A stretch of 47,106 bases of DNA from DYMC01 sp035406705 (GCA_964426675.1 CAYRRM010000024.1:1-47106), one strand, 5' to 3'; positions 25,476-34,562 are shown, counted from the stretch's first letter. The notes: generated by a model from the letters alone, not told the origin. Translations and numbers: made by a program.

Positions 25476-25851
25476 TTAAGCTCTTATTTTACTAGACTTA
25501 ACTAATTTTTATAATAAAAAAACATTAGCTCTGAGAAGATTAATTTTTGTTTTGATAGTCTAATTTACTTGCTGCGGTTAATCAGCCAAAAGGTTTAAAC
25601 ATTAAAAAATCTTAGGTACCCGCAGCTTATTTTATCGTCCAAATTTTTGTGTTTAATTCCTAAAAAAAAGGCTCTCGTTGCGGACATCTTTGCGGAGGAA
25701 GGAATCGGAATGTTTTACACTAAAGTAACTCTGGTTTTGCTTATCTCTGATCAAATGTAAAATACTAGTTTTTCTTATAATCTTTTTGAAGTCACGAAGT
25801 AAATGTTAGTCTATTCATTTTATTGAGAATATAGTTTTAATTTTATAATTT
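25476..25851. other. Gene-free interval
   Basis: This 376-base stretch holds no convincing open frame. GCTGCGG (25571-25577) can pair with CCGCAGC (25620-25626), with the palindrome GTTTAAAC between them, so a long hairpin could form in RNA from either strand. I see no T run marking a terminator and no recognised riboswitch. Confidence 0.4.
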
Positions 25852-26307
25852 CTATTCCCAAAAAATTTTTTTTAATTTAATAACTGTTTTTTTTACTTCT
25901 TGCTCCTGATATGAATTTAGTTGGGTCAAATGAATATCAAAATCAAAAAAGACAGCAAAAACCCCCGGTTTTAGGTAAAGTTCAGCTGCGAATTTCGCAG
26001 GTTTATGATAAAATATCAAGTCTCTTTCAGATGACTTTTCCTTTATTATTAAATCATCTGCATACGAGACCATTACTTTCTCTTCTCCTTTTAAAACAAT
26101 CTGAATATCAATATATTGTTGATGAGATTCCAGGACTAATTCAGAAAGTTTTCTAGTATGATAAGATGCAGTAATAGCGAATATATCATCATTCTTAATA
26201 TTGATTTTACCCTCCGCTAACTCAGGATTAAGTTTATCTATAAAATCAAGAAGTTCAGGAATTTCTGGAACAACATTTTTTACAAGCTTTAAAGGGGCAT
26301 ATATCAT
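25852..26307 (-). CDS. YhcH/YjgK/YiaL family protein
   Basis: About 151 residues. The pattern SYHTRKLSELVLESHQQYIDIQIVLKGEE and the C-terminal PGVFAVFFDFDIHLTQL match this cupin-like family, whose His and Glu residues bind a metal. Members include EbgC and YiaL and are linked to sugar and sialic-acid catabolism (anomerase or isomerase-like roles), but the reaction of most is unsettled. The frame can be extended 13 codons upstream; the ATG at 26307 is preferred because GGAGAG lies at proper spacing. It stands alone between a gene-free stretch and the permease region. Confidence 0.85.
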   Translation of the reverse strand: MIYAPLKLVKNVVPEIPELLDFIDKLNPELAEGKINIKNDDIFAITASYHTRKLSELVLESHQQYIDIQIVLKGEEKVMVSYADDLIIKEKSSERDLIFYHKPAKFAAELYLKPGVFAVFFDFDIHLTQLNSYQEQEVKKTVIKLKKIFWE

Positions 26308-26346
26308 ATTTTCTCTCCAATTGAAGTTCTTAAAAATGACATTCAT

Positions 26347-26686
26347 TTACTTAGTAAGATAATTCAGATTTACCAGATTCAAAATTAATAAAATAGCTAT
26401 GACAATTTTTTATATAGTATAGTGTAATTGTATCTTTGTAAAACTGAGAGATTTTTAATTTGGACTTTTATCGGAGTATTTAGAACAAACTAGATGAGCT
26501 AATTGCCCCCCCACATAAACTGCGTTGGGACTGCAGAGGGGCAGATCGGAACCGACACCTTAATCTTTGGTAGGGCGCGAATTTTGATCATCAAAACAAA
26601 TTCTTTCTGTTATACGCTTGAAAGACTCGCCTTAACCTACATTTCCGTAGAGAAATCGTTGTTGAAAATACTATCAGCGGTCTGGC
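26347..26686. other. Gene-free interval with GC-rich hairpins
   Basis: Between about 26500 and 26600 the composition turns GC-rich and several inverted repeats occur: TGCCCC pairs with GGGGCA across 26501-26540, and TCGG-TT-CCGA forms a small hairpin nearby. A 73-codon frame at 26503-26724 runs through but has no ribosome binding site and resembles nothing. The interval lies just past the 3' end of the GC-richer permease gene and may be the edge of acquired DNA. Confidence 0.35.
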
Positions 26687-28045
26687 TCATGTTCTCGATT
26701 TCACAAGCAATAAATATGCTATAAGCAGTCCCGACAGGACGTAGGCGGTCCAACTTACTCGTTTTCCCTTGCCACCAAAAAGATTTATTATTGGATAACT
26801 TGCGATCCCAAGTATCAGCCCATCTGAGATACTTGAAGTGAATGGTATTCCGATCAAAGTGAGAAAGGCAGGAGCCGCCTCGCCAGTCTCATCCCATTTT
26901 ATATAACACACATTTTTTAGCATCATCGATCCGACTATGACTAAGGCCGGAGCTGTTATCGGATTTATTCCTCCCGGATACTCGGCTATCATTTTTACAA
27001 AAGGAGAAAAGAACATGGCCACCAGAAAGAGGATTCCTGCGAAAATCGCAGTAGCCCCAGTGCGCCCTCCATATTCCACGCCTGATGCGCTTTCTATGTA
27101 GCTAGTCACAGTGCTGTGCCCACAAAATGCTCCAAAAACAGTTGCCAAAGCGTCAGCAAGAAATGCCCGTTCGACTCCAGGTATTTTATTTTCTTTCATC
27201 AGCGAGGCTTGTGAACAAACGCCAACCAGAGTGCCAAGAGTGTCGAACACGTCCATAAACAGGAAAATAACGATAAAGGGCAGAAGGGTCACGAGATTAT
27301 TAAGGACGCCTGAAAAATTCAATTTGCCCAATACAGGCAACGGAGAAGATGGCAAGGAAAGAGGAAAGACAACTTTGATCTTGCCTATTATGGCTGCGGC
27401 CACGGCAGCCACTATGATTCCCAATATTATATGTCCCCTGAATCCAAGTATTTTCAATGCGCAAGTGACGGTGAAACCAATAAAAAATATCAGAACTGTA
27501 TCAGATCTGAAATCGGGAGAAATGAACAATCCGGATGAACTCGCGACAATTATTCCTCCATTTTTCAAACCAATATAAGCGATAAATAAACCAATCCCGC
27601 CGGCTATTGCATGTTGCATGCTCGGGCTGAGTGCCCCTATTATCCATCGTCTCAGTCCCAATATAGTGATAAAAAGAAAGATCACCCCCGAAACAAAAAC
27701 CACGGCAAGAGCCGTTTGCCAGGCAAGATCGCCGGAAATGCCAGGCAACCCTGAACAGACCGCTATCACCGCGACAAAGAAGAAGTTTTCCCCCATCCCA
27801 GGTGCCAGGGCCACAGGATAGTTAGCCAGTCCGCCCATAAGCAGGCAACCTATCGCCGCAACCAGGCAAGTAGTGGTGATTAGCGCCCCATAATCCATTC
27901 CGGTGGCAATATTGCTGAATTTTCCAGACAATATCGATGGCTGGAGGAAGATGATATAGGCCATCGTTAGGAATGTCGTAAGACCAGCGAAAAATTCAAT
28001 GGACAAAGTCGAAGCTCTGTCGGATAATCTAAAAAAGTCTTTCAT
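26687..28045 (-). CDS. NCS2-family purine permease (AzgA/GhxP-like)
   Basis: 452 residues with about 12-14 hydrophobic segments. The N-terminus LTTFLTMAYIIFLQPSIL and the region FGAFCGHSTVTSYIESASGVEYGGRTG are signatures of the AzgA-like branch of nucleobase:cation symporters, which import adenine, guanine or hypoxanthine with protons across the inner membrane. The coding sequence is visibly richer in G+C than its neighbours on both sides, and a decayed transposase begins 155 bases upstream, so lateral acquisition is likely. No purine riboswitch is visible in the short leader. Ribosome binding site is weak. Confidence 0.92.
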   Translation of the reverse strand: MKDFFRLSDRASTLSIEFFAGLTTFLTMAYIIFLQPSILSGKFSNIATGMDYGALITTTCLVAAIGCLLMGGLANYPVALAPGMGENFFFVAVIAVCSGLPGISGDLAWQTALAVVFVSGVIFLFITILGLRRWIIGALSPSMQHAIAGGIGLFIAYIGLKNGGIIVASSSGLFISPDFRSDTVLIFFIGFTVTCALKILGFRGHIILGIIVAAVAAAIIGKIKVVFPLSLPSSPLPVLGKLNFSGVLNNLVTLLPFIVIFLFMDVFDTLGTLVGVCSQASLMKENKIPGVERAFLADALATVFGAFCGHSTVTSYIESASGVEYGGRTGATAIFAGILFLVAMFFSPFVKMIAEYPGGINPITAPALVIVGSMMLKNVCYIKWDETGEAAPAFLTLIGIPFTSSISDGLILGIASYPIINLFGGKGKRVSWTAYVLSGLLIAYLLLVKSRT

Positions 28046-28199
28046 AATAAAAATAATTTCAAAATTACGGTATTAACGTAGACTACAACGGTTGAAAATC
28101 AAGCGTGGTATAAAAAAAAGTCAAAAAAAGTCTTTTAGCTTGAGAACTATCCTCTAAGATATATTGCAAACTGTTGTTGTTCAATATTTTACAATATAA

Positions 28200-28745
28200 A
28201 TGTGGGGGCTGTTCATAGACGAGCTCTCAGGTATTTTCAACAAGATCCAGCGGTGGTTGTTCCCAGCTCTTGAGGAGAAACTGGGGAGTTGAACAAGAAG
28301 CAACATGAGGGAAAGGAGAAACGACTCGCCTTCCCGAAACGGAACATAGAAGAAAATTTGGCCGATATACTAAATTCTGCGATTGAGTTGCAAAATATGA
28401 TGCCAACGGGAACAAAAATAAGATAGTTCGGATACAAATTGCCATTTACAACCAACAATGGGGACATTTCCGTGAGTGCACTATTGTCCTCCGCCTTGGT
28501 TCATGACAGCCACTTGGCCATATCAATGGAGCAGATAACGGCAAAACGCGTCGTAAATCTCTATGCCCTGATGGACACCACATATGACTTAAAACAATCA
28601 GCAAAACGGGGAATATGGGCAAAATCGAGATCTTTTATTGTGAAACCGTGCCATCGGAGCGGCGAATAGAATTTTTAAGGAATTCAAGCAACAAAAACGA
28701 GGAATAGCCGCATGCTACCAAATTCAAACGGAGTTTTGAAGTCGG
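28200..28745 (+). pseudogene. Decayed IS transposase (DDE type)
   Basis: Three frames give successive pieces of one transposase. From the ATG at 28200: a start ending IQRWLFPALEEKLG, broken by a stop. In a shifted frame: LNKKQHEGKEKRLAFPKRN and onward to a stop near 28424. From about 28439: ALVHDSHLAISMEQITAKR then VVNLYALMDTTYDLKQSAK, which matches the HDSQVAIPLAQ...LYDLMDAAYD core of IS4/IS1182-like enzymes. Remnants continue to about 28740 (KEFKQQKRGIAACYQ). The region between head and core is much shorter than in intact enzymes, so an internal deletion is also present. No terminal inverted repeats were identified. It cannot encode an active enzyme. Confidence 0.75.
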
Positions 28746-28751
28746 CTCTAG

Positions 28752-28786
28752 ATAAAAAAAAATGCGGCATTTTTTAATGCCGCATT
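28752..28786 (-). terminator. Rho-independent terminator of the GH4 gene
   Basis: AATGCGGCATT (28761-28771) and AATGCCGCATT (28776-28786) form a perfect 11-bp stem with a TTTT loop. On the minus strand the stem is followed by a run of T's (28752-28760), placing it just after the GH4 stop codon. Confidence 0.92.
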
Positions 28787-28809
28787 AAAATTTAGCAATA
28801 AGTAAATTT

Positions 28810-30150
28810 TTAGGAAACTTTTATATTTTTAAACTGTGGCAAGTAATCTTTATTTTTATTTAGCATTTCTTGAACGAGTTTTCTTATCTCTGCCATTGAT
28901 AGTTTTGCAGCACACATAGGATCATAGAGGCAAGCATGAACTACCATTTCTGGGTCACCGGAAAGTGATGCATTTACAGTCATAATTTCAGTTGCTGCAC
29001 TTATATTATTGAGAGCTGCCAATTGAATAGGCAAAGCCCCTACTCTAACGGGATTAATTTTATTTCTTGAGGCAAATACAGGGACTTCAACGCATGCTTC
29101 TTTTGGCAGGTTATCAATTAAACCGTCATTGATAACATTACCATTAAATCCGAACGGTTCTCCCCCCATCCATGCATTGATTATTGACGCTGCATATTCG
29201 TGACCTCTTTTTAAGTCTACATCTGATTTAGCTAACCAATCTTCTATATCCTTTTGCCATCTTCGATTTTTTTCTCTTTTTTGATATTCATTGAGGATAT
29301 ATGCATGTTCTCCTGGATTCCATGCTCTACCTGGCGCATTTGAGCAATATTTTTTTATGAGATCGGGGCGTTTTCTGAACCACCAGTTATATTCTGAGTT
29401 ATGCCCACTTGATTCGGTAACATAGTAGCCAAGCTGAAGAAACATCTCATTCCTTACAGGTTCCTCATTATAGATTTTCTTATTTTTTCTGACTACTTCA
29501 CGCAATTTAGGATAGATATCTTTCCCTTTATGTTTTAATTCTAGATACCATGCCTGATGATTTATTCCTGCAGCAAGATAATCTATTTCATTTCCTGGAA
29601 TTCCGAGCCATTTTCCAAAAACACCTGGCATTCCCTGAACACTATGGCATAAACCAGTTATATTTAACTTTGTAGTTCTCTGCATTGCGGCACAAAGCAT
29701 AGCCATAGGATTCGTATAATTTAACATCACTGCATCTGGACAAAGTTCTTCAATATCTCTGCATATGTCGAGCATAACTGGTATTGTTCTCAGTGCCCGG
29801 AAAATTCCTGCTATTCCTCTTGTATCTCCGACATTAAAATCAACGCCATATTTCATTGGGATTTTTATATCATACTGCCAAACATCAACGCTACCAGCGA
29901 GAATCGTACACATTACGGCGTCAGCTCCTTTTAGAGCTTCTTTTCTATCCATTGTTGAAATCACTTTTGCGGGATAATTTCCTGCTTCTATGATTTTTTT
30001 TACAGCCTTTGTAATATAGTCAAGCCGTTCTTTGTTTATATCCATTAATGCAATTGTAGAGTTCTCCAGCAACGGATAGGTAAGAATATCTCTTACCAAC
30101 GTTCTGGTAAAACCAAAACTTCCTGCTCCAATAAATGCAATTTTTGCCAT
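28810..30150 (-). CDS. Glycoside hydrolase family 4 (alpha-galactosidase/alpha-galacturonidase type)
   Basis: 446 residues. The NAD-binding motif KIAFIGAGSFGFTRTLV opens the protein, NYTNPMAMLCAAM and GLCHSVQG supply substrate and Mn-binding residues (the Cys and His of CHSVQ), and AGINHQAWYLEL follows. GH4 enzymes hydrolyse glycosides by an unusual NAD- and Mn-dependent oxidation-elimination route in the cytoplasm. The CHSVQ form is shared by alpha-galactosidases (MelA) and alpha-galacturonidases (LplD); pectin genes elsewhere in the window favour the latter but do not prove it. AAGGAG precedes the ATG and an AraC regulator is divergent 104 bases away. Confidence 0.9.
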   Translation of the reverse strand: MAKIAFIGAGSFGFTRTLVRDILTYPLLENSTIALMDINKERLDYITKAVKKIIEAGNYPAKVISTMDRKEALKGADAVMCTILAGSVDVWQYDIKIPMKYGVDFNVGDTRGIAGIFRALRTIPVMLDICRDIEELCPDAVMLNYTNPMAMLCAAMQRTTKLNITGLCHSVQGMPGVFGKWLGIPGNEIDYLAAGINHQAWYLELKHKGKDIYPKLREVVRKNKKIYNEEPVRNEMFLQLGYYVTESSGHNSEYNWWFRKRPDLIKKYCSNAPGRAWNPGEHAYILNEYQKREKNRRWQKDIEDWLAKSDVDLKRGHEYAASIINAWMGGEPFGFNGNVINDGLIDNLPKEACVEVPVFASRNKINPVRVGALPIQLAALNNISAATEIMTVNASLSGDPEMVVHACLYDPMCAAKLSMAEIRKLVQEMLNKNKDYLPQFKNIKVS

Positions 30151-30254
30151 CTTTTTTCTCCTTTTTTTAAGTTAAAGATATGAATATTATGCTACATGAG
30201 TGTATATTATTCAAGTTAAAATAATATAAAATAGATGCTATTTGAGGTAATTTT

Positions 30255-31118
30255 ATGCTCAACAAGTTAAAAAATAGAGGATATGGAGCCTTTGCTCCTT
30301 TATTTCCTAGTGTCAGAATGATTCCTTTACATGTTATGCTCTCAGGATGTGGATATAGTCTGGAGAAATCAAGCTCTTATTTCTGGGATGGTCAAAAGAG
30401 GGGTAAAAATGAATTTTGCATTTTTCAGTATACGATTTCAGGATGTGGTGCCTTACGGTGGGAAGATAAGAATTTTGATCTGTCGGAGGAAAAAGCTTTC
30501 ATTGTTCATGTTCCACATAATCATATATATTATTTTCCAGAAAAATCTAATAAATGGGAATTCATTTATTTCAGTCTTGTTGGGAGGGAAGCACTTAACT
30601 TATGGCTACAGATAGAGAAGTTATGTGGACCGGTAATAAGAATAAATTATGATGCAAAAATTATTAAGAGACTTATAGAAATATACTCTGCGGGAAATGA
30701 GAATATAAAAAGCCCTTATGAAGCATCTTTGATTGCATACGAGCTTATTATGTTGTTGTGTCAGGAAATATTGCCAAGGTCGCATGTAATTATGGAACCT
30801 GATTTTATATCAAAAGTAATTAATTTTTGTGTAGATAATATAGCCCAAGATATAGGTGTTGATGATATGGCCAATGTGGCCGGTCTGAGCCGTTACCATT
30901 TCAGCAGAGTATTTAAAAAATCACAAGGGATGAGTCCTGCTGTCTTTCTGACAAATCTTAGAATGAAATATGCACTTAGATTAATACAAACAGAAAGAAT
31001 ATCAATAAAAGAAATTGCTATGATGTGTGGCTATTCAGATACGAGTTATTTCTGTAAAGTTTTTAGAAAATTCTTCAATTTAAGTCCAGAAAAATTCAGA
31101 AATTTCAGAGAGCAATGA
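30255..31118 (+). CDS. AraC-family transcriptional regulator
   Basis: 287 residues. The N-terminal half looks like the cupin-type AraC ligand domain, with a beta-rich segment (FIVHVPHNHIYYFPEKS, EFIYFSLVG). The C-terminal 100 residues contain two helix-turn-helix motifs: VDDMANVAGLSRYHFSRVFKK and IKEIAMMCGYSDTSYFCKVFRKF, the latter the AraC signature. The divergent arrangement with the GH4 gene, sharing a 104-base intergenic region, suggests it activates that glycosidase in response to its sugar. GAGG lies before the ATG. Confidence 0.9.
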   Translation: MLNKLKNRGYGAFAPLFPSVRMIPLHVMLSGCGYSLEKSSSYFWDGQKRGKNEFCIFQYTISGCGALRWEDKNFDLSEEKAFIVHVPHNHIYYFPEKSNKWEFIYFSLVGREALNLWLQIEKLCGPVIRINYDAKIIKRLIEIYSAGNENIKSPYEASLIAYELIMLLCQEILPRSHVIMEPDFISKVINFCVDNIAQDIGVDDMANVAGLSRYHFSRVFKKSQGMSPAVFLTNLRMKYALRLIQTERISIKEIAMMCGYSDTSYFCKVFRKFFNLSPEKFRNFREQ

Positions 31119-31137
31119 ATAAGAAAGAGCTTCCTGG

Positions 31138-31845
31138 TTAAGAAAAAAAATAAAAAGAAACAAAAGCCAGGACATTGTGCATCGAGTGAAATAGGATTGG
31201 GGCAAGTATTGTTTTATATCTGAAAAAGATGTACTGAAGAACAATGCCAAGTAAAAACAAAGCAGGTGCTCTGATTATATCGCCATGGAGTAAGGCAAAT
31301 ATTGCGGAAGTCAGGATTACAGGAAAAAGAATATTAAATCGCTTTAGTATGCCTCGAAAATAGTTAAAAAGGCACAATCGAAATACAAGCTCTTCAACAA
31401 CAGGAGCAAGAAATATTCCTCCAAAAATCAATATAGTCATGGCAAATTCTTTTTGAGTTCTCAGAAAAGTTGTGAATTTATCATCAACATCTAAGTTAAA
31501 CTTTTTAGCTATTTCAGAACTTATTATTGCTGTTATAAGGATAAATGGGAATATAAACAAAGCTAAAATGCAAATTTTGAGTGATTTGAATTTGTCAAGT
31601 TTTCTTATTTTAAACTCTGCATAAATTTCATTTTTTTTTAAAATCATGATCGCCGGAATCAAACACGCAGCGAGAAACGAAAACTGCAAAGATAAGAGAC
31701 TGCTGAGAAAATTTAATGGTTCCGGAAAATTTTCATAATATGGATAAATTGCGCCATTACATATATATGCTAAAAATATTAATATTGCAACAATTTTCCT
31801 GAAAAATACTTTTTTCTTCTCTTCTATTAATTCGAACTCAAACAT
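31138..31845 (-). CDS. CPBP-family intramembrane metalloprotease
   Basis: About 235 residues and roughly eight hydrophobic segments. PVVEELVFRLCLFNYF carries the EExxxR motif, FALLHGD the first His, and FHSMHN the second, which together form the metal site of the CPBP (Abi/Rce1-like) family. Functions in bacteria range from bacteriocin immunity to protein sorting. The start is uncertain: an in-frame ATG at 31872 and a far-upstream one at 31947 exist, but the ATG at 31845 begins just before the first membrane segment. The DNA between 31850 and 31990 differs in composition from the gene. Confidence 0.82.
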   Translation of the reverse strand: MFEFELIEEKKKVFFRKIVAILIFLAYICNGAIYPYYENFPEPLNFLSSLLSLQFSFLAACLIPAIMILKKNEIYAEFKIRKLDKFKSLKICILALFIFPFILITAIISSEIAKKFNLDVDDKFTTFLRTQKEFAMTILIFGGIFLAPVVEELVFRLCLFNYFRGILKRFNILFPVILTSAIFALLHGDIIRAPALFLLGIVLQYIFFRYKTILAPILFHSMHNVLAFVSFYFFS

Positions 31846-31993
31846 CAATATTCCATTTTTCAATTGTTTCATCCGGAGGACGAAGTCATTGGGCCATATC
31901 TGCCTTGTTATCTGCAACTTGCAGACTACGGTGTTATCTTGATACATAGTATCTACGGCACACTGCCTTCGTGAAATAACCGATTTAACTACC

Positions 31994-32734
31994 TTAATAT
32001 ACCTGAATTAAATCTTGTTCAAGCCAACCAAGTTTCAAATTTTCATTTTTAATGGCATCGGGCTTCAGAGTATCTTCACAATGACCATCACAAAATACTG
32101 CGGCATTTTTATTATCGTGCCTGAAATGTGCTGTCGCTTCAAGTTCAAAGCCCATCTCATAACTGAACCTTGCCCAGATAAAATAACTCTCAGTCAGACC
32201 AGACGCATCCTCCGCAGCATCAGCAAAAAGGATCATCCTATCAGGTCTTTTCACTTCATCCGTCAATGGGGGCGGATTATTCAGTATTTGTGTAACATTT
32301 GCTCCAGGACTTGGTTTACCTCCTGCAAATTCAACATTAATACCATAGGAGCAAACCGCTTTTTTAGAAGGGTCTTTGGAAGTGAAATCTGTAAAAGCCG
32401 GACAAATGAGGAGTGCTGGAATTTTTATATATTCAGCCAGAGGAGATTTATAAAAATCTGAATTATTCCCATTAAACTCTGCACACCAATATTTCTCTTT
32501 TCCGTCATAGTTTACATACGCATCAGGATAATATCCATAGTCTTGATTATAAATTTTAACGGCAATTCCCAATTGACGAAGATTGGAAATGCAGTTTTTG
32601 CTTAAAGCATGCTTTCGTGATTTCATTAATCCAGGCATAAGAATGCCCGCAAGAAGGGAAATTATTGTAATTACGACGAGGATTTCAACGAGACTGAAAA
32701 AAAGATTTTTTCTGCTACCATTACTTTTCTTCAT
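31994..32734 (-). CDS. Pseudopilin-like protein (prepilin N-terminus, DGH C-terminus)
   Basis: 246 residues. A type IV prepilin signal is present: a basic leader then FSLVEILVVITIISLLAGIL, with Glu at +5. A globular domain contains NCISNLRQLGIAVKIYNQDYG, and AAVFCDGHCED near the end. This H-x-x-x-DGH architecture is hugely expanded in Lentisphaerota and Planctomycetes and is exported through type II secretion/type IV pilus-like systems; its function is not established. It overlaps the coiled-coil gene upstream by 14 bases and may share a transcript with rsmG. Confidence 0.87.
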   Translation of the reverse strand: MKKSNGSRKNLFFSLVEILVVITIISLLAGILMPGLMKSRKHALSKNCISNLRQLGIAVKIYNQDYGYYPDAYVNYDGKEKYWCAEFNGNNSDFYKSPLAEYIKIPALLICPAFTDFTSKDPSKKAVCSYGINVEFAGGKPSPGANVTQILNNPPPLTDEVKRPDRMILFADAAEDASGLTESYFIWARFSYEMGFELEATAHFRHDNKNAAVFCDGHCEDTLKPDAIKNENLKLGWLEQDLIQVY

Positions 32735-33338
32735 GTTTGTCTTCCATTTTTATTTTTTCAACTTTAAAAATTAAAAACTTTTCTGATTCTTTCAAGAGGA
32801 ATAAGCGCAAAACAATATTATTATTTTCATTTATGACTTCACAGATGAGTAATGGAACATTACCAATTTTAAACTTATCCTGAGATATGGAGGAAATCTT
32901 CCATCGTTGTTTTTCTTTGCATAGTTCTTCTTCAATTCTTTTTTTCCATGTTTCTGGAATATTTGCCAGGTATCCAGATATTTTTTCATGTTTTTTTACT
33001 TTCAGGAATACTTCTTTCAAGAAGTTTTCTGCATTTTTTATATCAACATCTTTTAACTGAATTCTCTGGAATACATCACTTTCGCTATTATAAAGTCTGT
33101 AAATTTCCACAAAAACATATGAGAGAAGAGAAAAACATATTATGAATAATGGAATAGCAAATATAACATTGTAATTGGGACCTTTTTTCTTGATTTCTTC
33201 TTCAAGTTTTTTCTTCTCCTCCAATATATATTCTTCAGAACTTTTTTTTATCTGCTGCTTCTTTTGTAACTCTTCATACTGTTTTTTTTGAGCAGCAACT
33301 CTGACTTTTTTTTGAATTTCTCTTAACTCATTTTTCAT
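32721..33338 (-). CDS. Coiled-coil protein with one membrane segment
   Basis: 205 residues, not recognised. Residues 1-50 are highly charged and heptad-like (Lys/Glu/Gln-rich) and should form a coiled coil. A single membrane helix (IFAIPLFIICFSLLSYVFV) follows at about 57-76, and the remaining 130 residues are outside, mixed alpha/beta. Orientation is not certain; the basic N-terminal part suggests it stays in the cytoplasm. It overlaps rsmG by 11 bases upstream and the pseudopilin gene by 14 bases downstream, so the three are translationally coupled. Confidence 0.65.
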   Translation of the reverse strand: MKNELREIQKKVRVAAQKKQYEELQKKQQIKKSSEEYILEEKKKLEEEIKKKGPNYNVIFAIPLFIICFSLLSYVFVEIYRLYNSESDVFQRIQLKDVDIKNAENFLKEVFLKVKKHEKISGYLANIPETWKKRIEEELCKEKQRWKISSISQDKFKIGNVPLLICEVINENNNIVLRLFLLKESEKFLIFKVEKIKMEDKHEEK

Positions 33339-34005
33339 TTTTTACCCTTTTCGCAATAACAAATAACCTTGTCCCCATATTCAGAGGAAGACAAAATTTT
33401 TCTTGGTAGGTAAAAAACATATTTTTAAATTTAGTTTGAGCCTCTTTTACTTCAGTTTCTGCAGAAAAAGGTGTTTTATATAGTATATACTGAGAATCCC
33501 TACCAAGCATTTTTATACTATGCTTAATAATATTACTAACTTTTGATACAGCTCGAGCAGTTATTATATCAAAAAAACCATAGAATTCCAATTTTTTATT
33601 CATTTCTTCAGCTCGACAATTAAAGACAGTGATATTTTTTATACCAATTAGTTCTGCTATTTTTCTTATGAAATCTGCTTTTTTCCTGGATGATTCTATT
33701 GAATACACATATGATTCTGAGCACATAGCTATAATAATTGCAGGGAAACCAGCCCCAGAACCAATATCGCATATTTTTTTTCCGGAACTAAAACAATTGC
33801 GATTTTCGCGGAAAATTGATGCAGAATCACAAATATGCCTTATCCAGAAACCTTCCTCATCTTTTATTGAAGTGAGATTATATTTTCTATTTTCCTCAAA
33901 GAGGAATCTTCTATAGAGATCAAATTTTCCCAGTGTATCGTCATCATCTATCCCACATTGCTTTAGAAATTCTATGATTTCCTTATTTAAAGATAACTTT
34001 ATCAT
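33328..34005 (-). CDS. rsmG: 16S rRNA (guanine527-N7)-methyltransferase
   Basis: 225 residues. The SAM-binding motif KICDIGSGAGFPAIIIAM and the RAVSKVSN motif after ITA are diagnostic of RsmG (GidB). NLTSIKDEEGFWIRHICDS matches the conserved N-terminal block. It methylates G527 of 16S rRNA in the 530 loop; loss in other bacteria gives low-level streptomycin resistance. It precedes a coiled-coil membrane protein with an 11-base overlap and follows a membrane protein by five bases. Confidence 0.94.
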   Translation of the reverse strand: MIKLSLNKEIIEFLKQCGIDDDDTLGKFDLYRRFLFEENRKYNLTSIKDEEGFWIRHICDSASIFRENRNCFSSGKKICDIGSGAGFPAIIIAMCSESYVYSIESSRKKADFIRKIAELIGIKNITVFNCRAEEMNKKLEFYGFFDIITARAVSKVSNIIKHSIKMLGRDSQYILYKTPFSAETEVKEAQTKFKNMFFTYQEKFCLPLNMGTRLFVIAKRVKNEK

Positions 34006-34010
34006 TCTTC

Positions 34011-34562
34011 TTACCTGTTTATAATAAGATAAATCCCGGTAAAAAAGAAAATAAAAGATATAAGAAAAATAATAAGTGATGAATATATTCTAAATGAATT
34101 ACTCTTAACCGACTTTCTAAAAAAATCTCTTAAAAGGCAAGGTTTGCCTGCAATCACAATACCAAAAGTCCCCAATATATAACAGGCTAAAGAACTTATT
34201 GATGCCATAAAAGGATTCTCTGCAAATATCCAGTAAAGATGATAATGCGCTATTAAAATTAAAAGAGCCGCAAATGCTCTTGCCGCAAGATAATCAAGTA
34301 AAAAGTAAGAAAGCCATGTAAATATAAATGCCATAGGAACAAAATAAGCCGCAATTTTTCCTCCTGGAAAAATACTTTGTCCATGCTTTGCACACCATAC
34401 AAAGGCAATAAAAGCCATTACAACACCGATTAATTTTTCCCTACAAAGTTTTTCTCTTAAATGTATATTATTTTCCCTCGTACGGAGAACGAAAAAAGCA
34501 AATAAAGATAGAAAAAGACTATATGCTATTAAAGAAATAAAAAATATCATTTGCTCCATCAT
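34011..34562 (-). CDS. Multi-pass membrane protein of unknown function
   Basis: About 183 residues from the ATG at 34562 (an earlier in-frame ATG lies at 34631). Five hydrophobic segments are visible, e.g. FFISLIAYSLFLSLFAFFVL, FTWLSYFLLDYLA and FRIYSSLIIFLISFIFFF. No catalytic motif is recognised. The start was chosen because it lies directly before the first membrane segment; the ribosome binding site is poor in either case. It is divergent from pdxJ and directly upstream of rsmG. Confidence 0.6.
   Translation of the reverse strand: MMEQMIFFISLIAYSLFLSLFAFFVLRTRENNIHLREKLCREKLIGVVMAFIAFVWCAKHGQSIFPGGKIAAYFVPMAFIFTWLSYFLLDYLAARAFAALLILIAHYHLYWIFAENPFMASISSLACYILGTFGIVIAGKPCLLRDFFRKSVKSNSFRIYSSLIIFLISFIFFFTGIYLIINR

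Noticed and set aside
26480..26520. On the minus strand, a stretch resembling the 5' third of a tRNA (GGGGGGGCAATTAGCTCATC)
   Set aside because: No anticodon arm or T-loop (GGTTCRA) follows at the right distance, so it is not a tRNA gene.
26503..26724. A 73-codon frame past the permease 3' end
   Set aside because: It has no ribosome binding site, overlaps the permease end on the other strand and has no recognisable motif.
28046..28130. A purine riboswitch upstream of the purine permease
   Set aside because: The conserved loop sequences of purine aptamers are absent from the leader on the minus strand.
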